Source of the DNA: a virus
Virus record (IMG/VR): IMGVR_UViG_3300048592_000721
Span: 1 to 59,644 of that record
Strand: one strand, 5' to 3'
Length of the DNA stretch: 59,644 bases
The notes under the pieces: model-generated
The model's input: only the letters and a program-made list of their open reading frames with translations
Databases searched by the model: none
Told to the model about the DNA's origin: nothing
In this document: positions 23,820 to 33,434 of the stretch, piece by piece
How positions within the stretch are numbered: position 1 is the first letter of the stretch
How the letters are laid out: each line of letters starts with the position of its first letter
Program-made: the position numbers and the translations under genes

Positions 23820-26090
23820 ATGTCCGCAGGATACGACGGAAGTATCAGAATCGATACAAGCATCAACAGTAGCGGCTTTAACAAGGGCGTCAAAGGAATG
23901 ATGACCTCGTTGAAGTCTCTGGCTATTGCCATCGGAATCGCGTTCAGCATTGGCGCGGTGATCGCTTTTGGCAATGCGTCTGTTGCTGCGGCAAGCGAGA
24001 TTCAGTCTGCGTTCATCGGCTTGCAGTCCATCGTAGAAGGACAGGGTAAATCCTTCTCAGGCGCAAAAGATTACATCAACGAATATATTTCCGATGGTCT
24101 TGTTCCTGCGGCAAATGCCGTGACCGCCTACAAGAACCTGCTCATGCGCGGATATTCCACTGACCAGATCGAAACGGTCATGGGTGCGCTGAAAAACTCT
24201 GCCGCGTTTGGACGGCAGGCGTCGCTCACGATGGGTCAGGCTGTACAGAGCGCTACCGAAGGTCTCAAAAACGAAAACTCCATCCTTGTCGATAACGCGG
24301 GCGTGACCAAAAACGTCTCGATGATGTGGAAGGATTACGCCCTTTCCATCGGGACAACCGTCAACGCTCTGACCAAAGAACAGAAGATCGAAGCCGAGGT
24401 ACAGGGGATTTTGCAAGAGACCCGCTTCCAGATGGGCGATGCCGCGAAACTGGCGCAGACCTACGGCGGGCGCATGTCTGCGTTGGGCGTTTCGTTTACG
24501 AACCTCAAAGTCGCCATCGGCAATTCGATTATTCCTGTCATCAATCAGGTTGTGCCTTACATCAAAGCTGCCATTGATGCGCTGACCATCTTTTTCAATC
24601 AGGTCGCGTTGATCATGAACGCGCTATTCGGGTCGAATGTCTCGATGGCGTCTGTCGCGTCCGAAATGCAAACAGCCTCAGGAGGAATGACCGAGGTCGC
24701 CGACAGTACACAGAACGCTGCCGATGCTCAGGGCAACCTTGCCAAGAACACCGCAAAGGCGGGCAAAGCGGCAAAGGGCGCTTTGGCGGCTTTCGACCAG
24801 TTGAATGTCTTACAGCAGGATACCGAGTCATCTGGAGCGGGAGGCGGAGCAACCAATATCCCCACAACGCCCGCAGGCATTGGCGGAGGTTTGGATATCC
24901 CCGTCGGCATGGATGCTGGATTATCTGCCCTGCAGGAACGGGTCGCCGCGTTCAAAGCCAAGTTCATTACCTTTATCCAGCCTGTGAACGATGCTTTGGG
25001 ACGGCTAAAAGAGTCCCTGTTACCTCTCGGTATGACAATCTGGTCCGGGCTGAAATGGGCGTGGGATAACATTTTGGTTCCGCTCGGCGCGTGGGCAATC
25101 ACTGATTTGCTCCCTGCGTTTCTGGATCTGCTTGGTGGAGCCGCAGAATTACTCAATGGCATCCTGATTGCCTTACAGCCTATATGGATGTGGTTTTGGG
25201 AGAATGTCCTTCGCCCGCTGGCAGAATGGACAGGTGGTGCAATCGTAGACTTTATCCTGTGGCTTGCCTACGGGCTGAAAGTCCTTGGCGACTGGATCAC
25301 GCAAAACGGGACGAGTGTTTTTGCCATCGTAGGGGTAATAGCCGCGATTGTCGGAGTGCTTTGGTTGCTCAACGCTGTTGTCGGCGTGATAAATGCTGCC
25401 ATCGCAACCTATAACAGCGTCATGGCTGTTGCCGCTCTTGTAACTGGAGCGATTTCTTTGCCTATATTGGCTATCATCGCCCTAATTGTGGGCTTGGCGG
25501 TGGTCATCTATTTGCTTATCACCCGATGGGAAGAATTATCCACAACAGTAGAACAAATCGGTTTCCTCATTTCGTACTATGTCACACAGGCGGCAACGTC
25601 AATGCGTGATTCGTTCTTTGCCGCCATGGATTCAATCGAGGCGAAATTTGGAGTTTTCGGGAAAATACTAACCACAATTATCAAAGCAGTCGTAAACACC
25701 ATTATCGACCAAATCAACATAATGCTCAGCCTGTTAACCGCAGGGTTGAATCTGTTTGTTACAGGCGCGAACACACTTGGCGGCGTTGTACCTGGATTCG
25801 AAACGATTCCCGTTTTGACTGCTCCGAAAATCCCACGTCTGGCGACAGGAGCCGTCATCCCGCCCAATGCTGAATTTGCCGCGATTCTTGGAGATCAAAA
25901 ACGAGGGGTGAACATCGAAGCCCCTGCGGATCTAATCCGCCAGATCGTGCGTGAGGAAGTTGGAAGTTCAGGGACAAATATAAGCATATCTTTTGAGGGT
26001 ACGCTTGGCGCGTTGGTGCGCGAACTTCGCCCGCACATCGAAAAGGAAACCATTCGTTATGGCGGGTCGCTGGCGAAAGGGGTCTCATGA
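23820..26090 (+). CDS. tape measure protein
   Basis: Protein of 756 residues, the longest in the tail operon. The N-terminal region is typical of phage tape measures (SAFIGLQSIVEGQGKSFSGA, YKNLLMRGYS). Several hydrophobic segments lie between about 520 and 650 (FAIVGVIAAIVGVLWLL, ISLPILAIIALIVGLAV). Length sets tail length; the usual 1.5 angstrom per residue gives about 110 nm. There is no lysozyme or peptidase domain. Overlaps the following gene by four bases. Confidence 0.92.
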   Translation: MSAGYDGSIRIDTSINSSGFNKGVKGMMTSLKSLAIAIGIAFSIGAVIAFGNASVAAASEIQSAFIGLQSIVEGQGKSFSGAKDYINEYISDGLVPAANAVTAYKNLLMRGYSTDQIETVMGALKNSAAFGRQASLTMGQAVQSATEGLKNENSILVDNAGVTKNVSMMWKDYALSIGTTVNALTKEQKIEAEVQGILQETRFQMGDAAKLAQTYGGRMSALGVSFTNLKVAIGNSIIPVINQVVPYIKAAIDALTIFFNQVALIMNALFGSNVSMASVASEMQTASGGMTEVADSTQNAADAQGNLAKNTAKAGKAAKGALAAFDQLNVLQQDTESSGAGGGATNIPTTPAGIGGGLDIPVGMDAGLSALQERVAAFKAKFITFIQPVNDALGRLKESLLPLGMTIWSGLKWAWDNILVPLGAWAITDLLPAFLDLLGGAAELLNGILIALQPIWMWFWENVLRPLAEWTGGAIVDFILWLAYGLKVLGDWITQNGTSVFAIVGVIAAIVGVLWLLNAVVGVINAAIATYNSVMAVAALVTGAISLPILAIIALIVGLAVVIYLLITRWEELSTTVEQIGFLISYYVTQAATSMRDSFFAAMDSIEAKFGVFGKILTTIIKAVVNTIIDQINIMLSLLTAGLNLFVTGANTLGGVVPGFETIPVLTAPKIPRLATGAVIPPNAEFAAILGDQKRGVNIEAPADLIRQIVREEVGSSGTNISISFEGTLGALVRELRPHIEKETIRYGGSLAKGVS

Positions 26091-26455
26091 TAACGATAGA
26101 TAGCATTACCTTCAATATTCCACTCAAAGTGATCAACCGCAAAGTTGAAATGCTTTACAAACGTGCGGAGCGCACGGAAAACGGCGTGCTGCGCTCCGAA
26201 CTAATTGGCGTTTACTTCAACTACGATTTAGAGGCAGGTATGTCTGCCAGAAACGTCAGTGACTATGCGGCGCTATGGCTGAAAATCACAGAACCTGTAG
26301 AGAACCATACCATCGTAATGCCAGATGTGGGCGGATCCAGAACTTTCGAAGCATATTTCGCAAATATTCGAGACGAAGTCGCCAAAACTGGCACCACAAA
26401 CTATTTTCGGAACCTGGCATTTTCCGTGATTGCAACTTCACCGGCAAGAACATGA
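26087..26455 (+). CDS. distal tail-tip protein (DUF6711-like)
   Basis: Protein of 122 residues, ATGA-coupled to the tape measure and to the following gene. KVEMLYKRAERTENGVLRSELIGVY recalls the small beta-sandwich proteins that follow the tape measure in Firmicute siphophages. Assignment is by position and partial sequence feel. Confidence 0.6.
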   Translation: MITIDSITFNIPLKVINRKVEMLYKRAERTENGVLRSELIGVYFNYDLEAGMSARNVSDYAALWLKITEPVENHTIVMPDVGGSRTFEAYFANIRDEVAKTGTTNYFRNLAFSVIATSPART

Positions 26456-28146
26456 AAACATCTTCAAAGGTTACTTTTGGTCTGTATGACCTCGAAATTC
26501 GGCAGGACGGGACGCCCGCTTACGAAGGCGACCTGCAACCGTTTGCCAAGGTCAATGACCTGGTGACAGGGAATATCGCCTCGTTGCCCTATGCCACATT
26601 CGAGCCTGACTTCTGGCTGCTGGACGGCAGATATAAATTCATGCCGCCGACTGCCTCGATGGTCCACGTTGGAATCATGAGCCTGCACCAAAGCGGCGCG
26701 GATGGGATGTTTGCCGTTCATCCTGTTTTGACTGTGACATTCAGCGAAGCCCACACCACTGACGGGTTGATTTTGCACTTCTCTCCGCTCACGAACGATT
26801 ATGCCAGTTCCATCGAAGTTACCTATTTCAACGAGGCGGACGACGCTATCTTCTACGGTGTGTACGCGCCCAACTCTGCCGACTACGAAATTGACTTTGA
26901 CGTGACCGACTTCACGCGGCTGGAAATCAAATTCAAAGCCACGAACAAGCCGTTCCGGTATTTGCGGCTGACAGGATTGGATTATGGACAGTTGATCGAG
27001 TTTACGAGCGACGATATCAAAGCGCTGAGCATAGTCGAAGAAATCGACCCCATTAGCCTGAGAGTCCCCATCAACACCGCCGAATTGCAACTTCACTCAA
27101 ATGACGACATGTTTTCCATCTTCAATGATGAAGGCTATTACTCGCGGCTCTCGAAACGCCAGCCGCTTTCGATGTACGGAATCATCGACGGTACGCAGGT
27201 ATTCATGGGACAGTATTATCTCGACGAGTGGAAAAATAGAGGCACGAAGCACACTGAATTCTACTGTGTCGATTTGGTCGGAATTTTGGAGCGTGCGCCC
27301 TATCGTGGTGGAATGTTCAACGGAGAACTGGCGGGCGATGTAATTGACGCCATGCTCGAAGCTGCGTCCATCCCTTACGATTTAGATGAAGACCTATATG
27401 ACCTGCCACTCAGAGGCTGGATACCCTACTCCTCCTGCCGCGAGGGGTTACAGCAGATCGCCTTCGTGATCGGCGCAACGGTGGATTGTAGTCGTTCTTA
27501 CGCGCTGAAAATCTATAAATCTACGTTGGCGTTAGAGCAGACGAACCCGGCAGAACTGACACGCGCAATGCAGATGATGAATGCAACAGTTGAGTTGAAG
27601 CCGTTGGTGACTGGCGTGGAACTGACAGCACACCAATATCTCGAAGGAAATGACACGCTCAATCTGTTTGATTCAACGCTGGAATACGGACTGCACGAGA
27701 TTCAATTCAACCAGCCAGCACACACGCTTTCAGTTACTGGTGCGACGCTAGTCACAAGCGGAGTTAATTATGCAGTCGTAAGTGTGGCGAGTTCTAGCGC
27801 GACGGTAATTCTCACGGGTAAAAATTATATAGACACCACGCGGTTGTTTAGTGTATCCACTCCGGGTCTGAATAGATATGTCACCCCGAATGTACTTAAG
27901 ATAGACGATGCCACCCTGGTAAGTCCATCGAATGGCATGGCTCTGTGCCAGCGAGTCCATAACTACACACAAATGCGATACTGGCAAAAGCTCAAACTCT
28001 ATGGAGCGTTCTTCGAGGCTGGTCAGACCGTGCTTTCAGACGCGACCGCTTCGAATCAGAAGGTCAAAGGCTGTGTTGAGAAGATGACTGTAAACCTAAC
28101 AGGCGGCTTTGCGTGCAATCTCGATATTGTAGGGGTGAAAGTATGA
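26452..28146 (+). CDS. tail hub / baseplate protein
   Basis: Protein of 564 residues; I start it at ATG 26452 (overlap with TGA), because the longer open frame runs through the preceding gene. It is beta-rich, with a discoidin-like or carbohydrate-binding look in the first half (LDGRYKFMPPTASMVHVGIMS, PFRYLRLTGLDYGQL) and a hub-like second half. Position after the distal tail gene suggests the tail-associated hub or a receptor-binding baseplate protein. No peptidase motif seen. Confidence 0.6.
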   Translation: MKTSSKVTFGLYDLEIRQDGTPAYEGDLQPFAKVNDLVTGNIASLPYATFEPDFWLLDGRYKFMPPTASMVHVGIMSLHQSGADGMFAVHPVLTVTFSEAHTTDGLILHFSPLTNDYASSIEVTYFNEADDAIFYGVYAPNSADYEIDFDVTDFTRLEIKFKATNKPFRYLRLTGLDYGQLIEFTSDDIKALSIVEEIDPISLRVPINTAELQLHSNDDMFSIFNDEGYYSRLSKRQPLSMYGIIDGTQVFMGQYYLDEWKNRGTKHTEFYCVDLVGILERAPYRGGMFNGELAGDVIDAMLEAASIPYDLDEDLYDLPLRGWIPYSSCREGLQQIAFVIGATVDCSRSYALKIYKSTLALEQTNPAELTRAMQMMNATVELKPLVTGVELTAHQYLEGNDTLNLFDSTLEYGLHEIQFNQPAHTLSVTGATLVTSGVNYAVVSVASSSATVILTGKNYIDTTRLFSVSTPGLNRYVTPNVLKIDDATLVSPSNGMALCQRVHNYTQMRYWQKLKLYGAFFEAGQTVLSDATASNQKVKGCVEKMTVNLTGGFACNLDIVGVKV

Positions 28147-28715
28147 AACTGGTGTCCCCGGTTACCGATAGAACGTTCGCAGATGTGACCAACCGCACGG
28201 CGAAGGGATTTATTAATGTGTCGGACTGGATTCGCATCTACGAAAATGCGCAATTGATGAGCCTGGTCACAGCGTTTTTGTTGAATACCGAAATTCAATT
28301 TGACCAACTGGCAGAGCCAACAGCGACATCTTTTCCGACTGTGGAAGACCTCAACACCCTACTGGCAAATATCCAGCGTGCGCGAGAGGCAAGCGGATTG
28401 CCCACCATCGAGGGGCTGGACGACATCAAAACGGATTGGACGGCAGGCGTATCGAGCGCATCCCCCAATTATGTAGATGCGAATACCTGGGAGCGTGTAA
28501 CGCAATTGGTACTCACATCTGTTGTCGCATCGCTGGAATACAAAATCTATACGGGCGTCGCCAACTGCGGACAGGAGCGGTTCTATCAATGCCGCTGGCG
28601 AGTATCTAATCAGTTCGTGCCGTCCGCAGAATCGCCAACCCGTAAAGTGCGGATGGGAAACGCGCAAACGGGAACGGGATTGACCCGTCAAAACTCGTAT
28701 CGGAGGTACTCATAA
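28143..28715 (+). CDS. tail-tip protein of unknown function
   Basis: Protein of 190 residues coupled by ATGA. Central helix with FLLNTEIQFDQLAEP and a conserved-looking VNRSDWI-like N-terminus; a cysteine pair (NCGQERFYQCRW) lies near the end. Family not recognised; the operon position suggests a baseplate component. Confidence 0.55.
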   Translation: MKLVSPVTDRTFADVTNRTAKGFINVSDWIRIYENAQLMSLVTAFLLNTEIQFDQLAEPTATSFPTVEDLNTLLANIQRAREASGLPTIEGLDDIKTDWTAGVSSASPNYVDANTWERVTQLVLTSVVASLEYKIYTGVANCGQERFYQCRWRVSNQFVPSAESPTRKVRMGNAQTGTGLTRQNSYRRYS

Positions 28716-28716
28716 T

Positions 28717-29328
28717 ATGCCGTATATCCCAACTGAATGGGAAGATGAAATCCTGGCGTCTGTTCCAGCGAAATATAGGATTGTCGCTGCCGATGGAACA
28801 ATCCTAAATGACGCAGTCATAGAATTGCTTACCGAAGTGACTCCAGGCACTTCGATGAACGCGGCGAACTTCAACAAGTTGGAGTCTGCTATCCAACAGG
28901 CGGTTGCCTTGGCAGAGCAAGCAGTTGCTAATACTCTGACGCCTGCGCAGGTCGTGGACGCAATCTGGAAAGTCGGCGATCTGTACACGTCTACCTCTCC
29001 AATTTCGCCCGCCATAAAATACGGTGTGGGGACATGGGAGGCATATGGAGCGGGAAGGGTCTTTGTTGGTATCGATCCAAACGACGAGGACTTCGACACC
29101 GTCGGAAAAGAAGGCGGCGAGAAGGCTCATCCTCTTACCGTCGACGAGAATGGTCCGCACACCCACTCCGAGAGTAAAGATACCGGAATCCAGCAGGTGG
29201 AAAGCGGCACGCAACCGTCGCGTTACCCATCCAACGGCACAGGAACCACCGGGTCGTCTGGACTCGGCACCCCCCACAACAACTTGCAACCCTTCACAGT
29301 CGTTTACGCTTGGAGGAGGATCGCATGA
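28717..29328 (+). CDS. tail fibre / collar-like protein
   Basis: Protein of 203 residues. The N-terminal 60 residues form an attachment module repeated in the next gene. The C-terminal part has the tail-collar pattern: GTWEAYGAGRVFVGID, a His-rich HTHSE segment and the ending PFTVVYAWRRIA, as in baseplate Gp10-like and microcystin-dependent-like proteins. Probably binds the host surface. A GGAGG site precedes the ATG. Confidence 0.72.
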   Translation: MPYIPTEWEDEILASVPAKYRIVAADGTILNDAVIELLTEVTPGTSMNAANFNKLESAIQQAVALAEQAVANTLTPAQVVDAIWKVGDLYTSTSPISPAIKYGVGTWEAYGAGRVFVGIDPNDEDFDTVGKEGGEKAHPLTVDENGPHTHSESKDTGIQQVESGTQPSRYPSNGTGTTGSSGLGTPHNNLQPFTVVYAWRRIA

Positions 29329-30014
29329 GCTATATACCTCAGAACTGGCAGGACGAGATTCTAGTAGGTGAAGAAAAATACGTTATCAAAGACGGTGCAG
29401 GTGCGGTACTTTTGGATGACGTGAAGATTGAGATGAAAACAGAGGCGATCCAAGCTGGATCCGACGTGACCGCCGAGAGAATGAACCATCTCGAACAAGG
29501 GGTAGCGCAGGCGGGCGGAGCAGCATCGGAAACCTCTCCCGGCACAGTAGAGTTAGCGACAGCCACAGAAACTTCGGAAGGTAGCGACAATACTCGTGCT
29601 GTGACTCCTGACGGGTTGGCAGGCTCCGACTACGGGAAGCGGGTTGCCATCATCCCCGTAATAGGCAATTCGGAAGACCTGACCACGGGAGACGGAAAGC
29701 GAATAATCTCAATTCCGCAAGAGATCAACGGATGGAAACTGGTAGCGGCTCATGCGGTGGTTTACACAGTTTCTTCAAGCGGGACACCAACGGTGCAGGT
29801 CAGGAATTTGACCGACGGCGTGGATGTGCTATCGACTCGCATTACGATTGACGTTGCCCAGTACAACAGTTACGCAGCAGTGACCCAGCCTGTGATTGAT
29901 GCAACCTATAACGACGTTGCTACGGGAGATCGCATTGCCATCGACGTGGATGCGGCTGGCACAGGGACAAAGGGCTTGGATGTCATACTGACTTTTCAGA
30001 GGATCAACCCATGA
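29325..30014 (+). CDS. second tail fibre protein
   Basis: Protein of 229 residues; ATG 29325 overlaps the previous stop. Its first 55 residues (MSYIPQNWQDEIL..) copy those of the upstream fibre (MPYIPTEWEDEIL..), while the C-terminal half is an unrelated beta-rich domain (VQVRNLTDGVDVLSTRI). That is the usual sign of a shared attachment domain carrying different receptor-binding heads. Confidence 0.68.
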   Translation: MSYIPQNWQDEILVGEEKYVIKDGAGAVLLDDVKIEMKTEAIQAGSDVTAERMNHLEQGVAQAGGAASETSPGTVELATATETSEGSDNTRAVTPDGLAGSDYGKRVAIIPVIGNSEDLTTGDGKRIISIPQEINGWKLVAAHAVVYTVSSSGTPTVQVRNLTDGVDVLSTRITIDVAQYNSYAAVTQPVIDATYNDVATGDRIAIDVDAAGTGTKGLDVILTFQRINP

Positions 30015-30622
30015 TCTACAGCATAGTAGCAGACACGTCATCTACTATTTACGGGAACAACGCTACCTACTCCACTGCTAGGGCTACCGCATCGGCAATA
30101 TCAACGCCAGGACTCTCAATCGGACAACGGCGACATACAAACGGTGTCTATTATTGCTACGCGGGTTTTTTGCGCTTTAATACTTCAATAATCCCATTGG
30201 GAACACCAATCTCTAAAGTCAGCATAAGTTTAACTTTAGATGCCGACTTAAGTACTTATCAGGAGTTTGATGTTGAGATCGTCGAATGGGATTGGCGCGC
30301 CTACGATCCGCTTACAACAGGCAACCAAGACAGTGCGTATGACGGAAACAGGGGTTCTGCCGCTCCATTCATTATCAGGAACACTAGCGGAATAGCGATA
30401 AACACTCCTTACATAAGCCCCCTGCTGACTAAAACCTATCCCACTTTGGGTGGTTATACCTACTACGGACTCAGGTCTTCCCGTTGGTATGCAGGCGCAG
30501 CACCTGGCGCGGCAGGAACAAACGAGTACGTCGGCATCGCCACTCATCTTCACGTCACGGAAGCGTATCGCCCAACCCTGCTGATAGAAACAGTATCATC
30601 TTTGCCAGTGATCTGGCTATAA
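30011..30622 (+). CDS. receptor-binding beta-sandwich protein (DNRLRE-like)
   Basis: Protein of 203 residues. The pattern RFNTSIIPLGTPISKVSISL followed by FDVEIVEWDW resembles DNRLRE-type repeats found in surface and adhesion proteins. Tyrosine/aromatic-rich C-terminus. Last of the fibre genes, so probably exposed at the tail tip. Confidence 0.6.
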   Translation: MIYSIVADTSSTIYGNNATYSTARATASAISTPGLSIGQRRHTNGVYYCYAGFLRFNTSIIPLGTPISKVSISLTLDADLSTYQEFDVEIVEWDWRAYDPLTTGNQDSAYDGNRGSAAPFIIRNTSGIAINTPYISPLLTKTYPTLGGYTYYGLRSSRWYAGAAPGAAGTNEYVGIATHLHVTEAYRPTLLIETVSSLPVIWL

Positions 30623-30633
30623 GGAGAAACATA

Positions 30634-31014
30634 ATGGCTCTCGTAAAACAATATGTACAACCCAATGGCGTGACAGGCAATTACTGGCGCATAACTGACA
30701 TTGCGCAAAGCACAGTTCAGGACATTACGACTGTGCGACTTGCCTTATATCTCAACAAGGCAAAGCGGCAGGAATCAGGGCAATACACGCTACCTCATTC
30801 GGTTCTGTTTGAGTTTCGAGAAGGCGACCATCCGTTGTCGGAACTCACAACGCCAAACAATTTGCCCGACAACTCTAATGCCGCGCTCTTGAAGATGCTT
30901 TATAAACACATTCGGTCTGTCGTTGCGGCATCTAGGAACATTGAGGAAGCCAACCGTTCTCAAAACGAGCATAAAGCAATCTGGTTTGACGATGCAGATG
31001 ACGATGTTGAATAG
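30634..31014 (+). CDS. late-operon protein of unknown function
   Basis: Protein of 126 residues with a AAGGAGAAACATA ribosome site before ATG. The N-terminal half is beta-stranded (VTGNYWRITDIAQ, TVRLALYLNKA) and the C-terminus is acidic. It is the last gene of the late plus-strand operon and may be a tail accessory or fibre chaperone. Not recognised. Confidence 0.6.
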   Translation: MALVKQYVQPNGVTGNYWRITDIAQSTVQDITTVRLALYLNKAKRQESGQYTLPHSVLFEFREGDHPLSELTTPNNLPDNSNAALLKMLYKHIRSVVAASRNIEEANRSQNEHKAIWFDDADDDVE

Positions 31015-31042
31015 CAATTTTCATTCCGCCTCTTGAACGGTG

Positions 31043-31083
31043 AAACAAAAAGACCGCGCCTTCTTGGCGCGGTCTTTTTGTTT
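31043..31083. terminator. bidirectional terminator between late and early operons
   Basis: AAACAAAAAGACCGCGCC pairs with GGCGCGGTCTTTTTGTTT around TTCTT. Both arms give a T-run on their own strand, so it ends late transcription from the left and early transcription from the right. Confidence 0.9.
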
Positions 31084-31094
31084 GAGGTTGGGGG

Positions 31095-31316
31095 TTATTT
31101 GCCGACATGGACGTGGTCGTGGCTGTGCGCGTGACCGTGCCCGTGCTGGTGGACGTGCTTTTCGATTTTGACGGCTTTCGGGTCGCCAGATAGCATAGCG
31201 GCGAGTTCGGCAAGTTCGTTCAGGATAAGGGCTTCATCGGGATTCTGCGAGTTGTCGAAATTTATCGTACCGTCTGCGGAGATTTTCACTTTGATTACAC
31301 GTTTTTGCATTGCCAT
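31095..31316 (-). CDS. DUF2997-like protein with histidine-rich tail
   Basis: Protein of 73 residues. The first 45 (MQKRVIKVKISADGTINFDN) fit the DUF2997 family. The C-terminus carries ten histidines in HxH spacing, a likely metal-binding tail. It closes a three-gene set with a DUF1257 protein and a Ycf46-like ATPase, families that occur together in cyanobacteria, Chloroflexota and some phages. GAGGACAAA precedes ATG 31316. Confidence 0.7.
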   Translation of the reverse strand: MAMQKRVIKVKISADGTINFDNSQNPDEALILNELAELAAMLSGDPKAVKIEKHVHQHGHGHAHSHDHVHVGK

Positions 31317-31323
31317 TTTGTCC

Positions 31324-31659
31324 TCACTGGATTTGGTATTTGACTAATTCATATTCTCCGGGATTCTTGCCAGCGGAGAATGTGTATCCGTATTTCTTTC
31401 CAAACGCCTTGACTGTGTTCTTGGCGTAGGACATGGTTAGGGAGTCCAGCAGTTCCTCGTAATCCCATGACGAGCGACTGGTCATCAGGCGGTAGCTCTC
31501 GCCTTCGCGGGAGCGTTCGAGCGCGAGCCGCTTATCGCCTTTTTCAATCACGATGTTGTTCGGGGACAACGCTGTGACTTTGGCTCCGATTTCCTTGATC
31601 GCTTGCTGGATAATGACCAGGTTAATCAATTTGGTTTGAATGACAGAATAACAGGGCAT
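31324..31659 (-). CDS. DUF1257 (Ycf35-like) protein
   Basis: Protein of 111 residues with the DUF1257 pattern: MPCYSVIQTKLINLVIIQQA at the start and YAKNTVKAFGKKYGYTF near the end. The family is associated with Ycf46-type ATPases. GAAGGAGA lies before the ATG, and a TGAACACTTA early motif is 32 bases upstream, so this gene and the next form their own transcript after the ATPase terminator. Molecular function unknown. Confidence 0.78.
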   Translation of the reverse strand: MPCYSVIQTKLINLVIIQQAIKEIGAKVTALSPNNIVIEKGDKRLALERSREGESYRLMTSRSSWDYEELLDSLTMSYAKNTVKAFGKKYGYTFSAGKNPGEYELVKYQIQ

Positions 31660-31700
31660 TGGTTTTTCTCCTTCAAAGTATTTTTTTTCGGATAATGTAT

Positions 31701-31710
31701 TAAGTGTTCA
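31701..31710 (-). promoter_or_regulatory. early motif site 1
   Basis: Minus strand TGAACACTTA, lying between the ATPase terminator and the DUF1257 gene. The GATAAG half is degenerate here. Confidence 0.65.
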
Positions 31711-31804
31711 GGGCTTGAAAAGTACCACGATGTGATGATGGGCAATCATCAGAACGGAGGCTTGTAGAGGCTTGGGACGCTTTTGACGGGCATTGTAGAA
31801 TGGA

Positions 31805-31838
31805 GAACAAACGGCGCGGGGTTGATTCCGCGCCGTCT
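31805..31838 (-). terminator. terminator after the AAA ATPase gene
   Basis: On the minus strand ACGGCGCGG pairs with CCGCGCCGT and is followed by TTTGTT, just past the ATPase stop codon. Confidence 0.75.
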
Positions 31839-31844
31839 TTATTT

Positions 31845-33404
31845 CTATACTTCCATCGTGCGACTGGCTGCCGACTTCGCTTTCGGCTCGGCTTCGAGCG
31901 GAGCGCCAGCGATGATCGCCTTGCCTTTTGCCCACTCGCGCAGGGCTTTGATATCCTCCTTCTTGGTTTCAGAGGTTGGGACAATTTGCTTCGCGGCTTC
32001 GAGCAGGTAGGTGACATCCAAAGGCTTCTCGTCGAAAAACGCGCGCTCAACTGCGAACTTTACAACCTTCTCGATCTCGCGTCCTGAAAAACCCCATGTG
32101 GCATTGACAACGCTAACCAGTTCTTTTGAATCTAATAAGTTCGCTTTGTCGCGTTTTATCAAATGGACGCCAATGATTTCTGCGCGGCTCTGCGCATCTG
32201 GCAGATCCACGAACATCACGTCATCGAAGCGACTGAGCAACTCAGGACGCAGGGCATTCACGCTGTTGGCAGTCGCGATCACATAGACGGGCGATGTAGT
32301 TTCTTGCATCCATGTCAGGAGGGAACCAATCACGCGCATCATTACGCCGCCATCGGATGCGCCGCCGTTGTCTGCCAGCGCCTTTTCGATTTCATCCAAC
32401 CACAGGACACAGGGAGCGGTAGCCTCGGCAACTTTCAACGCTGTGGAGATATTGTTCTCGGCGGCTCCCACGCGCCCGCTTCCCAAAATCTTGCTCATGT
32501 CGAAGCGGAGTAGCGGCAGGGTTCCACCTGCGATTGCCTTTGCGCTCAGGCTCTTACCTGTGCCTGGCACGCCGACTAGCAAAACGCCTTTGGGAGCATC
32601 CACGCCAGCGGCGCGGGCTTTAGGTGACATGGCGAGACGCTTCCGTGCGGCATACTGTTTGAGGTTGTCCAACCCGCCCACGTCGCTCATGCTGACATTT
32701 GCCTCGAAGTATTCCAGCACGCCGCTCTTGCGGATGATTTGTTTTTTCTCTGCGATGATATGGGAGATAACACCGTCGCCAAGTTCGCCACAGGCTACCA
32801 CGCCAGCGGTCAGGACGTTTTCGGCTTCTTCTTCGGTCAGTCCGCGCATCGCCTGAATGACCTGGTCACGGTTGCCATTCAGGGTGACGGGAGTCGTGCT
32901 TGGCAGGTTGGATTCGGCTTTGCTCAAAATGGCTTCGAGTTCTTTCACGTCTGGTAGTGACCAATCAATCACGGCAATCTGTTTTTCAAGGTCAGGGTGT
33001 ACGTTCAGCGACGGACTGAGCAAAATCAGGTTGTGTTTGCGGGTCTGAAAACGGGCGGAAATGTCGCGCAAAAATCTAACCACCCGCACGTCATTCTCAA
33101 TTAACTTGTGCAGGTCTTTGAAAACAAACAGCGTACTTGGCGCGTTCCCTTCCTCGTCGAAGTTTGCCACCCATCCAAGCGCGGCGTTGGGGTCGGTGTA
33201 TTCATCTGCGGCAAGGTCTTCCACGCCGACCAGTCCCTGCGTGATGGTCCACTCCACGACTTGGCGCGGGACTTTCTTCCCGCTGGTGAGTCGCATTTCC
33301 TTCGAGAGTTTCTCGATGGCTTGCATGACGCGGGACTCTTCATGAGAGACGACAGCAATCAATGCGTAGCGGGCTTTTATGTAGCGTTCAAGCGGTTCTT
33401 TCAT
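31845..33404 (-). CDS. Ycf46-like AAA+ ATPase
   Basis: Protein of 519 residues. The C-terminal AAA+ core has Walker A LLVGVPGTGKSL (about 276-287), Walker B CVLWLDEIEKAL, sensor VIATANSV and the arginine-finger region LLSRFDDVMFVDLP, and the N-terminal 240 residues match the chloroplast/cyanobacterial Ycf46 layout. In cyanobacteria Ycf46 is linked to stress and carbon uptake control. Here, with DUF1257 and DUF2997 partners in an early phage operon, it may remodel a host complex. AAGGAGAACACC precedes ATG 33404. Confidence 0.82.
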   Translation of the reverse strand: MKEPLERYIKARYALIAVVSHEESRVMQAIEKLSKEMRLTSGKKVPRQVVEWTITQGLVGVEDLAADEYTDPNAALGWVANFDEEGNAPSTLFVFKDLHKLIENDVRVVRFLRDISARFQTRKHNLILLSPSLNVHPDLEKQIAVIDWSLPDVKELEAILSKAESNLPSTTPVTLNGNRDQVIQAMRGLTEEEAENVLTAGVVACGELGDGVISHIIAEKKQIIRKSGVLEYFEANVSMSDVGGLDNLKQYAARKRLAMSPKARAAGVDAPKGVLLVGVPGTGKSLSAKAIAGGTLPLLRFDMSKILGSGRVGAAENNISTALKVAEATAPCVLWLDEIEKALADNGGASDGGVMMRVIGSLLTWMQETTSPVYVIATANSVNALRPELLSRFDDVMFVDLPDAQSRAEIIGVHLIKRDKANLLDSKELVSVVNATWGFSGREIEKVVKFAVERAFFDEKPLDVTYLLEAAKQIVPTSETKKEDIKALREWAKGKAIIAGAPLEAEPKAKSAASRTMEV

Positions 33405-33434
33405 GGTGTTCTCCTTTGTATTTTCTTATCCAGT

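Noticed and set aside
26275-26451. Longer N-terminus of the tail hub protein
   Set aside because: It runs through the previous gene in another frame; ATG 26452 overlaps that stop codon as usual here.
31700-32050. 116-codon minus-strand reading frame
   Set aside because: It is an out-of-frame shadow of the AAA ATPase gene and crosses a terminator and motif.
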